From the NCBI GenBank assembly GCA_002027195.1, contig MWJO01000056.1, positions 1-52,917 of the forward strand: a DNA stretch of 52,917 nucleotides, in the 5' to 3' direction. The first letter of the stretch is position 1, and every line of letters starts with the position of its first letter. Source of the DNA: Streptomyces sp. GKU 895 (lineage in GTDB: Bacteria > Actinomycetota > Actinomycetes > Streptomycetales > Streptomycetaceae). A program made the position numbers and the translations under genes. Positions 1 through 8,706 of this stretch are shown here, piece after piece. The notes under the pieces are model-generated. The model had not been told where the DNA came from. It did no database searches and saw only the letters and a list, made by a program, of their open reading frames with translations.

Positions 1-1
1 C

Positions 2-1391
2 GGCGGTCACCGCCGCGCGGGCGGTCCTGGCGCCCCGAGCGGTCTCGGCGGCCCCGGTATGCCCAACGCCTCCGCCGGCCTCGCCGGCCCCGGTGTCGGC
101 GCGCCCCCCGGAACCGGCGGCCCCGGCGGTCCCGGTGTCGGCCCCCACGGCGGCCCGCAGACCGCCCCCGGCCGTGGCCCCGGCGGCGGCCTGAGTGACG
201 ACACCGCGATCCTCACCCCGCAGAAGCCGGCTCCCGAACCGGGCAGCCCCGGCTACGGCACCCCGCCGGACAACGTCTCCGGGCACACCGTCACCAGCGG
301 TATCCCGGTCGTGCCGCCCACCGCCCAGAACGCCCCGTTCGGGCCCGGCGCCGGCACCGACGGACCGCTGCCGCACACGCCCCCCGAAGCTGCCCGAGCC
401 GGTCGCGCAGAACGTCCCGGCGTCGTCGTCGAAGAAGAAGGCGAAGAAGAAGGGCCGCAGCAAGCTGACCCTGCTCGCCGTGGGCGTGGTCGTCATCGCG
501 GGCGGCGCGTACGGCGTGGGCCTGCTGATGAACCACTCCGACGTCCCCAAGGGCACCACGGTCCTCGGCGTCGACATCGGCGGCGGCACCCGCGACGACG
601 CGGTCAAGAAGCTCGACGCGGCCTTCGACAAGAAGGTGAACCAGCCGCTGAAGCTGTCGGTGGACGGCAAGGCGGTCCAGCTCCAGCCCGACCAGGCCGG
701 CCTTCAGTTCGACATGCAGGCCACCGTCAGCAAGGCCGCGACCAGCGACTACAACCCGGTCTCGGTGATCGGCTCGCTCTTCGGCGGCCGGCGGGTGATC
801 GAGCCGGAGATGCCGGTCGACGAGGAGAAACTGACCGCGGCCCTGGAGGACGCCTCCGGCAGCTCCGGTTCGGCGACCGACGGCACGATCAAGTTCAAGA
901 ACGGCAAGGCCGTCGCCGTCTACGGCAAGCCCGGCAAGGGCATCGACGTCGCCAAGTCCATGGCGGCGGTGGAGCAGGCGTACCGCACCCAGGTGGAGAA
1001 CGGCTCGGCGGGCGCGATCACGCTGCCGACCACCACCAAGGAGCCGACGGTCTCGAACGCCGAGGTCGACGACGTGATGAAGTCGATCGCGGAGCCCGCG
1101 ATGGCCAAGACCGTCCGGGTGCAGACCGATCCGGCACACTTCATCGACTTCGGGCAGCGGTCGTTGCCGGACATCCTGAGCTTCAAGGCGGTCGACGGCA
1201 AGCTGGTCGACTACTACGACCTCAAGGCGCTCAAGGCGGCGTACGGCACCACCTTCGTCGGCGTGCAGATCAACGGCGCGAGCGGCAAGCGGGACGTCCT
1301 GCCCGAGGACGTCGCCTCGGCCCTCCGCAAGGCCCTGCGCGGCAAGACCCCGGCGGAGCGCATCGTCACGATCGACACCGACCCGAGCTAG
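2..1391 (+). CDS. Membrane-anchored PG_binding_4 (VanW-associated) protein, 5'-partial, frameshifted
   Basis: The frame is open from the left edge of the window, so the true start lies upstream. The N-terminal part is a Pro/Gly-rich cytoplasmic region followed by a Lys-rich stretch (SSSKKKAKKKGRSK, about 430-462) and one membrane segment (about 463-530). The outer part begins PKGTTVLGVDIGGGTRDDA, the pattern of the putative peptidoglycan-binding domain 4 usually found beside VanW. This suggests an extracytoplasmic cell-wall protein with an unknown partner. The two halves are in different frames. The switch lies in a run of six C at 380-385, and five C would join them into one reading frame, so I read this as one gene with a probable sequencing indel. 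The call is by domain pattern only; the catalytic role is unknown. Confidence 0.7.
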
Positions 1392-1407
1392 CCGCACCAG
1401 GCTCTGA

Positions 1408-1441
1408 CCAGGGGCATCCGGCACCCGCCGGGTGCCCCTGG
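1408..1441 (+). terminator. Rho-independent-type hairpin after the PG-binding gene
   Basis: CCAGGGGCA at 1408-1416 pairs perfectly with TGCCCCTGG at 1433-1441, with further CCGGC/GCCGG pairing inside. It starts 17 bases after the stop codon and lacks a strong T tract, as is common in streptomycetes. It separates the first gene from the ABC exporter operon. Confidence 0.75.
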
Positions 1442-1522
1442 TCGTCGTATGACATCTGTCATCCGGCAGTCAGGACCGCCGACACTGCCGGACGAGGGCC
1501 CCCGAAGGCCACCCTGGATCAC

Positions 1523-2428
1523 ATGACGACGACAGCGGTCGCATTCGACCAGGTGAGCAAGGCGTACGGCGAGGTCCGGGCCGTCGACGGTCTGACACTG
1601 AGCCTCCATCCCGGACAGACCGTGGCCCTGCTGGGCCCCAACGGCGCCGGCAAGTCGACCACGCTCGACCTGCTGCTCGGGCTCAAGCAGCCGGACAGCG
1701 GCAGCGTCCGGCTCTTCGGCACGAGCCCGCGTGAGGCGATCGTCGCCGGGCGGGTCGGCGCGATGCTGCAGAGCGGCGGGCTGATGGACGAGGTGACCGT
1801 CGCCGAGATCGTCGGGCTGGCCTGCGACCTGCATCCGAAGCCGTACAAGGCGAACGACGTCCTCGCCCGGGCCGGCATCACCCAGATCGCCGACCGCAAG
1901 GTCAACAAGCTCTCCGGCGGCCAGGCCCAGCGCGTCCGCTTCGCGCTCGCGACCGCGGGCGACAGCGACCTGATCGTCCTGGACGAGCCGACCACCGGCA
2001 TGGACGTCACCACCCGCCAGGCCTTCTGGGCCACCATGCGCGAACAGGCCGACCAGGGGCGGACGGTCCTCTTCGCCACCCACTACCTCGAAGAGGCCGA
2101 CGCCGTCGCCGACCGCGTGCTCGTGCTGCACCGGGGCCGGTTGCTGGCCGACGGAACGGCCGCCGAGATCAAGGCGAAGGCGGGGGCGCGGCGGATCTCC
2201 TTCGACCTGGACGGGCCGATCGACCCCGACGCGCTCCGCGAGCTGCCCTTCCTCGCCCACCTGAGCGTCTCCGGCTCCACCGTCCGCATTCAGTCCTCCG
2301 ACGCCGACGCCACCGTCCACGCCGTGTACGGCCTCGGCCTCTACCCCCGCAACCTGGAGGTCGCCGGGCTCGGCCTGGAGCAGGCCTTCGTCGCCATCAC
2401 CGAGGCCGAGGAGGCCCGTACCTCATGA
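1523..2428 (+). CDS. ABC exporter ATP-binding subunit (NodI/LnrL-like)
   Basis: This is the ATPase of a drug- or lipid-type ABC-2 exporter, about 301 residues. It carries Walker A GPNGAGKST (about residues 38-46), the signature LSGGQ (130-134), Walker B LIVLDEP (150-156) and the H-loop His in FATHYLEEAD (187), so it looks catalytically complete. The start is the ATG after the hairpin at 1408-1441; upstream sequence in this frame belongs to a different gene read out of frame. The stop overlaps the next start by four bases (ATGA), so the subunits are translationally coupled. The gene heads a four-gene set of ATPase, permease, histidine kinase and response regulator, a layout known for antibiotic-sensing exporters such as Bacillus LnrJK-LnrLMN. 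The substrate is not visible from sequence. Confidence 0.92.
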   Translation: MTTTAVAFDQVSKAYGEVRAVDGLTLSLHPGQTVALLGPNGAGKSTTLDLLLGLKQPDSGSVRLFGTSPREAIVAGRVGAMLQSGGLMDEVTVAEIVGLACDLHPKPYKANDVLARAGITQIADRKVNKLSGGQAQRVRFALATAGDSDLIVLDEPTTGMDVTTRQAFWATMREQADQGRTVLFATHYLEEADAVADRVLVLHRGRLLADGTAAEIKAKAGARRISFDLDGPIDPDALRELPFLAHLSVSGSTVRIQSSDADATVHAVYGLGLYPRNLEVAGLGLEQAFVAITEAEEARTS

Positions 2429-3165
2429 ACAGCCTGATCAAGCTGGAGCTCAACCGCGCCCTGCGCAACCGCAAGTTCCTGTTCTTCTCGGTCCTCTACC
2501 CGTCCCTGCTCTTCCTGCTCATCGCGGGCAGCGCAGACGGCACGGACCAGGTCGACGGCACGGGCCTGACCCTGCCGACCTACATGATGGTCTCCATGGC
2601 CTCCTTCGGGGCCCTGACGGCCGTGCTGATGGGCAACAGCGAGCGCATCGCCAAGGAACGGGAGAGCGGCTGGGTACGGCAGCTGCGGCTGACCACGCTG
2701 CCCGGCCGCGGCTATGTCCTCGCGAAGACCGCGAGCGCGGCCGTGGTCAGCCTGCCCTCCATAGTCGTCGTCTTCGTCGTCGCCGCGGCCGTGAAGGACG
2801 TACGCCTGGACGCCTGGCAGTGGCTCGCGCTCACCGGCGCGATCTGGGCCGGCAGCCTCGTCTTCGCCGCGCTCGGCGTGGCCATCGGGTACCTGGCGAG
2901 CGGGGACGCGGTCCGGCCGATCACGATGATCACCTACTTCGGGCTGTCCATCCTCGGCGGCCTGTGGATGCCGACGACGACCTTCCCGGCCTGGCTCCAG
3001 GACATCGCCAAGTGGGTGCCCACGCACGCGTACGCTGCCCTCGGGCAGGCGATCGAGCAGAGCCAGGCCCCGCATGCCAAGGACATCGCCGTCCTCGCCG
3101 TCTTCTTCGCCCTGTTCGCGGGCGGCGCGGCCTGGCTGTACCGGAAGGACACGCTGAAGGCGTGA
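2425..3165 (+). CDS. ABC-2 type exporter permease
   Basis: A 246-residue integral membrane protein with about six hydrophobic segments: the first follows LRNRKFLFFSVLYPSLLFLL near the N terminus and the last is in VLAVFFALFAGGAAWLY at the C terminus. The motif around FGLSILGGLWMPTTTFPAWLQ is typical of ABC-2 permeases. It overlaps the ATPase gene by four bases and abuts the kinase gene, so all are probably on one transcript. It should form a homodimeric channel with the preceding ATPase and export a small hydrophobic compound or lipid; the substrate is an open question. Confidence 0.9.
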   Translation: MNSLIKLELNRALRNRKFLFFSVLYPSLLFLLIAGSADGTDQVDGTGLTLPTYMMVSMASFGALTAVLMGNSERIAKERESGWVRQLRLTTLPGRGYVLAKTASAAVVSLPSIVVVFVVAAAVKDVRLDAWQWLALTGAIWAGSLVFAALGVAIGYLASGDAVRPITMITYFGLSILGGLWMPTTTFPAWLQDIAKWVPTHAYAALGQAIEQSQAPHAKDIAVLAVFFALFAGGAAWLYRKDTLKA

Positions 3166-3170
3166 GTGTG

Positions 3171-4373
3171 ATGACGGACGATCTGCGGCCCGACGAGGAA
3201 GCGCGGGCGGAACGGCTGATCCAGATCGGCCAGCCGCCCCGCAATCGGAGTGAGGCGATCCGGAAGCTGGTGTGGGTCCTGCCCTGGCTGGTCTTCCTGG
3301 CCTCCCCGGTGCAGGACCTCAACTCCGGTGACCACACCACCGCGGTCACGACTGCCGGCTGGACGGGCCTCGTGGCCTTCGTCGGGCTCTATCTGACCCT
3401 GGTCTTCCGCACCATGGGCCGCCGGACCTTCCGCGGCGGGATCATCAACGTCCTGGCCGCCGCCCTCTGGGTGCTCGGACTCGCCCTGGCCTTCGGCTTC
3501 GGCAGCGAATGGCTCGGCCTGTTCGTGTACGTCTCGGTCACCTGCGGGGTGGCCTTCCCGCTGCGGACCGCCTACTGGACGATCCCGCTCACCGCCGCCG
3601 CGATGATGCTGGCGGGCTGGCACGCCCACGATCTCGACGAGGCCTGGGGACTCTTCCTGGTCGTGCTCCTGGTCGGCTACTCCATGACCGGCATCCGGCA
3701 ACTCGTCTCCACCACCGTGGAGTTGCGCAAGGCCCGCGCCACCGTCGCCCAGCTCGCCGCCAACGAGGAGCGCCTGCGTCTCGCCCGCGACCTGCACGAC
3801 CTCCTCGGTCACTCCCTCTCCCTGATCACGCTGAAGAGCGAACTGGCCGGCCGGATGCTCCCGGACCACCCCGACAAGGCGGCCCAGCAGGTCGCCGACA
3901 TCGAACAGGTCAGCCGCCAGGCCCTGGTGGACGTCCGCGAGGCGGTCTCCGGCTACCGCAGGCCCCGGCTGTCCGAGGAACTCGCGGGTGCCCAGGTCGC
4001 GTTGACGGCCGCCGCGGTCATCGCCGACGTACCCGCCGAACCCGACCTCACCGGCGTGCCCGAGGACAGCGAGAGCGCCCTCGCCTGGGCCCTGCGCGAG
4101 GCGGTCACCAACGTCGTACGGCACAGCGGCGCGACCCGCTGCACGATCGAGGTCCTGCACCGCCAGACCCTCGACGGCCCGGTCCTGGAACTCGCCGTCG
4201 AGGACAACGGCTCGGGCGGCTCCGGCAAGGGCCCCGGCAACGGCCTCACCGGCCTGACCGAGCGCCTGGGGAAGGCGGGCGGCACCCTGGAGGCGGGCCG
4301 CACCAAGCACGGTTTCCGGCTGCTCGCCCGGGTGCCCGCGGGCGCGGTGACGCCCGTAGGATCCGGGGCATGA
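3171..4373 (+). CDS. Sensor histidine kinase, HisKA_3 (NarL/DesK type)
   Basis: A sensor kinase of about 400 residues. Residues about 31-175 hold four to six membrane segments with almost no external loop, the intramembrane-sensing type. The dimerisation/phosphoacceptor box is RLRLARDLHDLLGHS with the phospho-accepting His near residue 209. The ATPase domain is at the C terminus (EDNGSGG, GNGLTGLTERL). I prefer ATG 3171, ten bases after GAAGG; an in-frame GTG at 3162 overlapping the permease stop (GTGA) is a real alternative. The 3' end overlaps the response regulator start (ATGA). Membership in the exporter operon suggests that it senses the exported compound or the resulting membrane perturbation. 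Confidence 0.92.
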   Translation: MTDDLRPDEEARAERLIQIGQPPRNRSEAIRKLVWVLPWLVFLASPVQDLNSGDHTTAVTTAGWTGLVAFVGLYLTLVFRTMGRRTFRGGIINVLAAALWVLGLALAFGFGSEWLGLFVYVSVTCGVAFPLRTAYWTIPLTAAAMMLAGWHAHDLDEAWGLFLVVLLVGYSMTGIRQLVSTTVELRKARATVAQLAANEERLRLARDLHDLLGHSLSLITLKSELAGRMLPDHPDKAAQQVADIEQVSRQALVDVREAVSGYRRPRLSEELAGAQVALTAAAVIADVPAEPDLTGVPEDSESALAWALREAVTNVVRHSGATRCTIEVLHRQTLDGPVLELAVEDNGSGGSGKGPGNGLTGLTERLGKAGGTLEAGRTKHGFRLLARVPAGAVTPVGSGA

Positions 4374-4984
4374 GCCACACGATCAAGGTCCTCCTCGCCG
4401 AGGACCAGTCGATGGTCCGCGAGGCCCTCGCCGCCCTCCTGGGCCTGGAGGACGACATCGAGGTGGTCGCCCAAGTCGCCCGGGGCGACGAGGTGTTGGC
4501 CGCGGCACGGACCCACGGCGTCGACGTGGCCCTCCTGGACATCGAGATGCCCGGCATGACCGGCATCGAGGCGGCGGCCCAGGTCCACGCGGCCCTGCCG
4601 GACGTGAAGCTGGTCGTCCTGACCACCTTCGGCCGCCCCGGCTACCTCCGCAGCGCCATGGAGGCGGGCGCCGACGCGTTCCTGGTCAAGGACGCCCCGG
4701 CCGCCCAACTGGCGGAGGCGGTACGCAAGGTACTGGCGGGCGAGCGGGTCATCGACCCGACCCTGGCGGCAGCGGCCCTGGCGGAGGGCGCGAACCCGCT
4801 GACGGACCGGGAGCGCGAGGTCCTGCGGGCGGCGGAGGACGGCTCCACGAACGCGGAGTTGGCAGCGAAGCTGCATCTGTCACAGGGCACGGTCCGCAAC
4901 TATCTCTCGACGGCAATCCAGAAACTGGCGGTAAGGAACAGGGCAGAGGCAGCGCGCCTGGCGAGGGAGAAGGGCTGGCTGTAG
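4370..4984 (+). CDS. LuxR/NarL-family response regulator
   Basis: A 204-residue two-domain regulator. The receiver domain (1-120) has acidic residues ED at 11-12, phospho-acceptor Asp57 in LLDIEMPG, the switch Thr in VVLTTFG and the conserved Lys in FLVKDAP. The C-terminal LuxR-type helix-turn-helix reads LTDREREVLR ... NAELAAKLHLSQGTVRNYLS. Its ATG overlaps the kinase stop by four bases. It is the cognate partner of the preceding kinase and probably controls the exporter operon itself; no operator is obvious ahead of 1523. A copy of a dispersed repeat starts 14 bases after the stop. Confidence 0.93.
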   Translation: MSHTIKVLLAEDQSMVREALAALLGLEDDIEVVAQVARGDEVLAAARTHGVDVALLDIEMPGMTGIEAAAQVHAALPDVKLVVLTTFGRPGYLRSAMEAGADAFLVKDAPAAQLAEAVRKVLAGERVIDPTLAAAALAEGANPLTDREREVLRAAEDGSTNAELAAKLHLSQGTVRNYLSTAIQKLAVRNRAEAARLAREKGWL

Positions 4985-4997
4985 TCGGCCTGTCTTT

Positions 4998-5026
4998 CAG
5001 GGGCGCGGGGAACTGCGCGACCAGCC
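4998..5026 (+). repeat. Dispersed Streptomyces repeat, copy 1
   Basis: A 29-base element beginning CAGGGGCGCGGGGAACTGCG lies 14 bases after the response regulator stop. The same 29 bases occur on the minus strand at 30976-31004, and a 24-base core occurs at 38909-38932. Similarity continues past the core (GCGAAC GCGCA here, ACGAACCCGCA in copy 2). Every copy lies just outside a gene 3' end, which suggests a role in transcript ends or a small mobile/REP-like origin. Confidence 0.8.
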
Positions 5027-5070
5027 ACAGCGAACGCGCAAGCCCACCGGCAAAAGCCCCTACGGCGATG

Positions 5071-5919
5071 TCAGTTGAGCCTGGCCCGAGCGCCCGAGCC
5101 TGCCGCCGCAGGCGATCCGCAGCGGACTCGTCCACCGCCGCCACCACCTCCGCGTACCCCTCCAACTCCGCGGCCCCTTCGACGAAGGCACCCCGCTCCA
5201 CCAGCAACTGCGCCCGCTCGTACCGCAACCGAGCCGGATGAGAAGGCAACAACAGCGACAACTCCACAGCCCACAGCGCCACATCCGACCGCTCCGGCCG
5301 AGCCGCCGCCCAGGTCCGCACGTTGTTGAGAATCCGCAGCACCACATCCAGCGGATCGGCCGGCGCCAACATGGACGGTTCAAGAGAAGCCCCCGTGGCC
5401 CCCGCGACCAACAACTCCGCGTCGGCCCCGGCGAGCACCCGCCCCCCGTCGAACGGATCGGCCAGCACCTGTTCCTCCGCGGCCCCGAACCCCACCACGA
5501 AGTGCCCCGGAAGAGCGACCCCGTACACCGGCGCCCCGGCCCGCCGGGCCACCTCCATCCACACCACGGACAGCAGGATCGGCAAGCCCCGCCGCCGCCG
5601 GAGCACCTCGTGCAGCAACGACGACTCCAGCCGCTGATAGTCCCCGGCGGAGCCGCGGAACCCGCACCGCTCCCCGAGCAGCTCCCGCAGCGACCGCCCA
5701 CGACCGCGGCCCACCGGGCCGGAACGGCAGCCGCCCGGCCAGTTCGTCCAGTGCGATCTGGGCCGCGTCGATGCCCGCCTCGTCGAGGCCGCCGTCCGCC
5801 TCGGCGCCCAGGAGCAGACACAGCGCGGACAGGTCGGGCCGTTCGGAGCGGGCCTCTTCGGCGAACCGCCGGCGCAGTTCGGCGGAGCGTTCCGGGGGTG
5901 GGGGATGCGGCAGACGCAT
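5071..5919 (-). CDS. SirB1-family transglutaminase-like protein, frameshifted
   Basis: The N-terminal part (ATG 5919, MRLPHPPPPERSAELRRRFA) and the central SirB1_N/transglutaminase-like part (LESSLLHEVLRRRRGLPILL, VYGVALPGHFVVGFG) are in different frames. The switch lies at about 5691-5697 (TGGGCGGTCG read on the minus strand), where TGG GCG must lead into CTG CGG GAG CTG. The C terminus contains TPR-like helices and again changes frame near 5083-5087: the natural-looking end RARLN* stops at 5071, while the uncorrected frame runs on antisense into the response regulator. Two indels in one conserved gene could mean a pseudogene, but the pattern matches the sequencing-type indels elsewhere here. 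A GTG at 5940 is an alternative start. It lies downstream of the GNAT gene on the same strand. The biochemical function of this family is not established. Confidence 0.72.
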
Positions 5920-5959
5920 AGCTGGCTCGTGCCCTCTCACAGCGATCGGTACCGGACGC

Positions 5960-6979
5960 TCACCGGTCGCTCTCCCCGGCGGCCGGTTCCCGGTAGTGGT
6001 GGTACGCGTGATGCGCCCCGAAGCCCATCCCGGCGTACAGCGCCCGCGCCCCCGCGTTCTCCGCCTCGACCTGGAGCCAGGCCGCCGACGCGCCCTCCTC
6101 GAGCGCCCGCCGGGCCAGCGCGGCCATCACCTCGGTGGCCAGCCCCCGCCGCCGCTGCTCGGGATCGACCTCGACGGCGGCGAAGGACGCCCACCGCCCG
6201 TCCACCACACACCGCCCGATGGCGGCGGGCACGCCACCGCTTCCCGGCACCTGCGCGAACCACACCGAGGGCCCGCTCGACAGCACTTTCAGCGCCACCT
6301 CGCTCACCCCCTTGCGCTGGTAGCGCGCGAGCCACGCCTCGTCCACGTCCCGGGACAGCTCCACCGCGACACCCCCGGCGCCCCCGGCCCGGTCGGCGAG
6401 CGGTGCCAGCGCCCCGATCCACAGCTCGGCCGTCACCTCACGGACCCACCCGCGCCGCTCCAGCTCCGCGCACAGCAGCTCCTGCGTGCCCTCGGCGCCG
6501 GTCGCGGTCTGCGCGTACGCGGGCAGCCCGCGAGCGCCGTACCAGCGGCGTACGGCCTCCAGCGCGTCGTCCAGCGGCATGCCGGGGTCGCCGATCGGCA
6601 GTACGGAGTTGGCTCGCCGGGTGAAGCCGGACGCGGCCCGCAGCTCCCACTCGCCGAGCCGCTCGCTCTCCACCGGCCGCCACGCGCGCGTGCAGACATG
6701 GGCGAGTTCCGCGTACGAGGCGGACGGCCCCCGGCGGCGGGCCGGGGCGCCCGGCACCACCTTGCCCGCCACCAGCGAGGATTCCGCGATGCGGACAGTC
6801 TCGCCGTCCTTGCGTGTGATCCGAAGCACACCGGTGTCCCATGATGCGAGAACACCCACCGTGTCGGTGAACTTCTCACCCGGAACCGCAGGATCGTTCA
6901 TGCGGCGTACGGAGACCCGTTTACCCACGTCAGCTGCGGTGATACGGACCTCAAGGCGCCCCGTCGCAGAGATTTCCAC
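5960..6979 (-). CDS. GNAT-family N-acetyltransferase
   Basis: A 339-residue protein. Residues 1-90 form a small beta-rich region (DVGKRVSVRRMND, GVLRITRKDGETVRIAES) often found ahead of Streptomyces acetyltransferases. The GNAT fold is C-terminal, with the acetyl-CoA pyrophosphate-binding motif EQRRRGLATEVM (a Q/R-x-x-G-x-A pattern) and the later ENAGARALYAGMGF motif. GTG 6979 is preceded by AGGAGGGG about eleven bases upstream. It is divergent from the ferredoxin gene and is followed closely by the SirB1-like gene. The substrate is unknown. Confidence 0.85.
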   Translation of the reverse strand: MEISATGRLEVRITAADVGKRVSVRRMNDPAVPGEKFTDTVGVLASWDTGVLRITRKDGETVRIAESSLVAGKVVPGAPARRRGPSASYAELAHVCTRAWRPVESERLGEWELRAASGFTRRANSVLPIGDPGMPLDDALEAVRRWYGARGLPAYAQTATGAEGTQELLCAELERRGWVREVTAELWIGALAPLADRAGGAGGVAVELSRDVDEAWLARYQRKGVSEVALKVLSSGPSVWFAQVPGSGGVPAAIGRCVVDGRWASFAAVEVDPEQRRRGLATEVMAALARRALEEGASAAWLQVEAENAGARALYAGMGFGAHHAYHHYREPAAGESDR

Positions 6980-7119
6980 AGGTCAGTTCACCCCTCCTGT
7001 TCGGATCATGCCCAAGAACGGAGATACTAGGGGCGGGCATCGACGACGCCGCGCTCCCGCGCGCCAGGCGGCGGAGCCTATGGAGGCCCGCCAGCGCCCT
7101 ATCGAGGAGGAACGACAGC

Positions 7120-7437
7120 GTGACCTACGTCATCGCGCAGCCTTGTGTCGACGTCAAGGACAAGGCGTGCATCGAGGAGTGCCCGGTCGACTGCATCTAC
7201 GAGGGCTCCCGGTCCTTGTACATCCACCCGGACGAATGCGTCGACTGTGGTGCCTGTGAGCCGGTCTGCCCGGTCGAGGCGATCTTCTACGAGGACGACA
7301 CTCCGGAGGAGTGGAAGGACTACTACAAGGCGAACGTCGAGTTCTTCGACGAGCTCGGCTCCCCCGGCGGCGCCAGCAAGCTGGGTCTGATCGAGCGGGA
7401 CCACCCCTTCATCGCCGCGCTGCCGCCCCAGGCGTAA
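7120..7437 (+). CDS. fdxA: 7Fe ferredoxin (FdxA/FdxC type)
   Basis: A 105-residue ferredoxin. The [3Fe-4S] cluster ligands are Cys9, Cys17 and Cys21 (C-x7-C-x3-CP). The [4Fe-4S] ligands are in C40-x2-C43-x2-C46-x3-C50P. The tail continues with the conserved TPEEWKDYY ... NVEFFDELGSPGGASKLG, usual for the actinobacterial 7Fe family. GTG 7120 has a strong ribosome binding site (GAGGAGGAA). It carries electrons for cytochromes P450 or other oxidoreductases. It is followed by a strong terminator and then dapC, the same pairing as fdxC-dapC in mycobacteria. Confidence 0.95.
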   Translation: MTYVIAQPCVDVKDKACIEECPVDCIYEGSRSLYIHPDECVDCGACEPVCPVEAIFYEDDTPEEWKDYYKANVEFFDELGSPGGASKLGLIERDHPFIAALPPQA

Positions 7438-7466
7438 GCGCACCAGCGGCCCGCAGCTTCGTGCCG

Positions 7467-7516
7467 CCTCGGTCCCGTACGGCCAGATCACCTCTGATCG
7501 CCGTACGGGACCGAGG
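7467..7516 (+). terminator. Strong terminator after ferredoxin gene
   Basis: CCTCGGTCCCGTACGG at 7467-7482 is perfectly complementary to CCGTACGGGACCGAGG at 7501-7516. GATCA/TGATC pairing lies inside the loop and a short T-rich stretch (gcgtttg) follows. It ends 37 bases ahead of the dapC start. Confidence 0.85.
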
Positions 7517-7552
7517 CGTTTGCCGTACGTACCAGAAAGTGAGCCAGTCCCC

Positions 7553-8644
7553 GTGTCCGCAGTCTCCGACCGCCTCCCCACCTTCCCCTGGGACAAGCTG
7601 GAGCCGTACAAGAAGACGGCCGCAGCGCACCCGGACGGCATCGTCGACCTCTCCGTCGGCACCCCGGTCGACCCGGTCCCCGAGCTGATCCAGAAGGCCC
7701 TGATCGACGCGGCGGACTCCCCGGGCTACCCGACGGTCTGGGGCACCCCGGCCCTGCGCGACGCGATCACCGGCTGGCTGGAGCGCCGCCTGGGCGCCCG
7801 TGACGTCACCCACCGGCACGTCCTGCCGATCGTCGGCTCCAAGGAACTGGTCGCCTGGCTGCCCACCCAACTGGGCCTCGGCCCCGGCGACAAGGTCGCG
7901 TACCCACGGCTGGCCTACCCGACGTACGAGGTGGGCGCCCGTCTCGCCCGCGCCGAGTACGAGGTCTACGACGACCCGACCGAACTGGACCCCGAGGGCC
8001 TGAAGCTGCTCTGGCTCAACTCCCCGTCGAACCCCACCGGCAAGGTCCTGTCGAAGGCGGAGCTGACCCGGATCGTCGCCTGGGCCCGTGAGCACGGCGT
8101 GCTGCTCTTCTCCGACGAGTGCTATCTGGAGCTCGGCTGGGAGGCCGACCCGGTCTCGGTCCTGCACCCGGACGTCAACGGCGGCTCGTACGACGGCATC
8201 GTGGCCGTCCACTCTCTCTCCAAGCGTTCCAACCTGGCCGGCTACCGCGCGGCCTTCCTGGCCGGCGACCCGGCCGTCCTCGGCCCCCTGCTGGAGATCC
8301 GCAAGCACGGCGGAATGATGACGTCGGCCCCGACGCAGGCGGCGGTCGTCGCGGCGCTCGGCGACGACGTCCACGTCCAGGAGCAGCGGGAGCGGTACGC
8401 GGCCCGCCGAGAGGCTTTGCGCGAGGCGCTGGTGAAGCACGGCTTCCGCATCGAGCACAGCGAGGCCAGCCTCTACCTCTGGGCCACCCGCGGCGAGTCC
8501 TGCTGGGACACCGTCGCCCACCTGGCCGAGCTGGGCATCCTCGTGGCGCCGGGCGACTTCTACGGGGAGGCGGGCGCGACGTACGTCCGTGTGGCGTTCA
8601 CGGCGACCGATGAACGGGTGCGGGCGGCGGTCGAGCGTCTGTAG
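7553..8644 (+). CDS. dapC: Succinyldiaminopimelate transaminase DapC
   Basis: A class I/II PLP-dependent aminotransferase of 363 residues, assigned to conversion of N-succinyl-2-amino-6-ketopimelate to N-succinyl-LL-diaminopimelate in the lysine and peptidoglycan pathway. Visible motifs are the substrate/PLP region WLNSPSNPTGKV, SDECYLELGW, and the PLP lysine in SLSKRSNLAGYR, with the C-terminal Arg in ATYVRVAF. GTG 7553 (start VSAVSDRLPTFPWDKL) fits homologue starts better than the in-frame codon at 7520. dapE lies 1.9 kb downstream on the same strand, separated by two minus-strand genes, which supports the pathway assignment. Confidence 0.92.
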   Translation: MSAVSDRLPTFPWDKLEPYKKTAAAHPDGIVDLSVGTPVDPVPELIQKALIDAADSPGYPTVWGTPALRDAITGWLERRLGARDVTHRHVLPIVGSKELVAWLPTQLGLGPGDKVAYPRLAYPTYEVGARLARAEYEVYDDPTELDPEGLKLLWLNSPSNPTGKVLSKAELTRIVAWAREHGVLLFSDECYLELGWEADPVSVLHPDVNGGSYDGIVAVHSLSKRSNLAGYRAAFLAGDPAVLGPLLEIRKHGGMMTSAPTQAAVVAALGDDVHVQEQRERYAARREALREALVKHGFRIEHSEASLYLWATRGESCWDTVAHLAELGILVAPGDFYGEAGATYVRVAFTATDERVRAAVERL

Positions 8645-8658
8645 CCGGCGGGACGACG

Positions 8659-8693
8659 CGAAGGGGCCCGGGGGAGAACCCCGGGCCCCTTCG
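8659..8693. terminator. Bidirectional terminator between dapC and the secreted protein gene
   Basis: CGAAGGGGCCCGGGG pairs with CCCCGGGCCCCTTCG, a perfect 15-bp stem with a five-base loop. It lies between two convergent genes and probably serves both. Confidence 0.85.
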
Positions 8694-8706
8694 TGCTTCA
8701 GGCCGT

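Noticed and set aside
59..2428. One long frame that appears to fuse a Gly/Pro-rich protein to an ABC ATPase
   Set aside because: The middle is an out-of-frame reading of the PG-binding gene, caused by an indel at 380-385. A terminator and a normal ATG separate the two genes.
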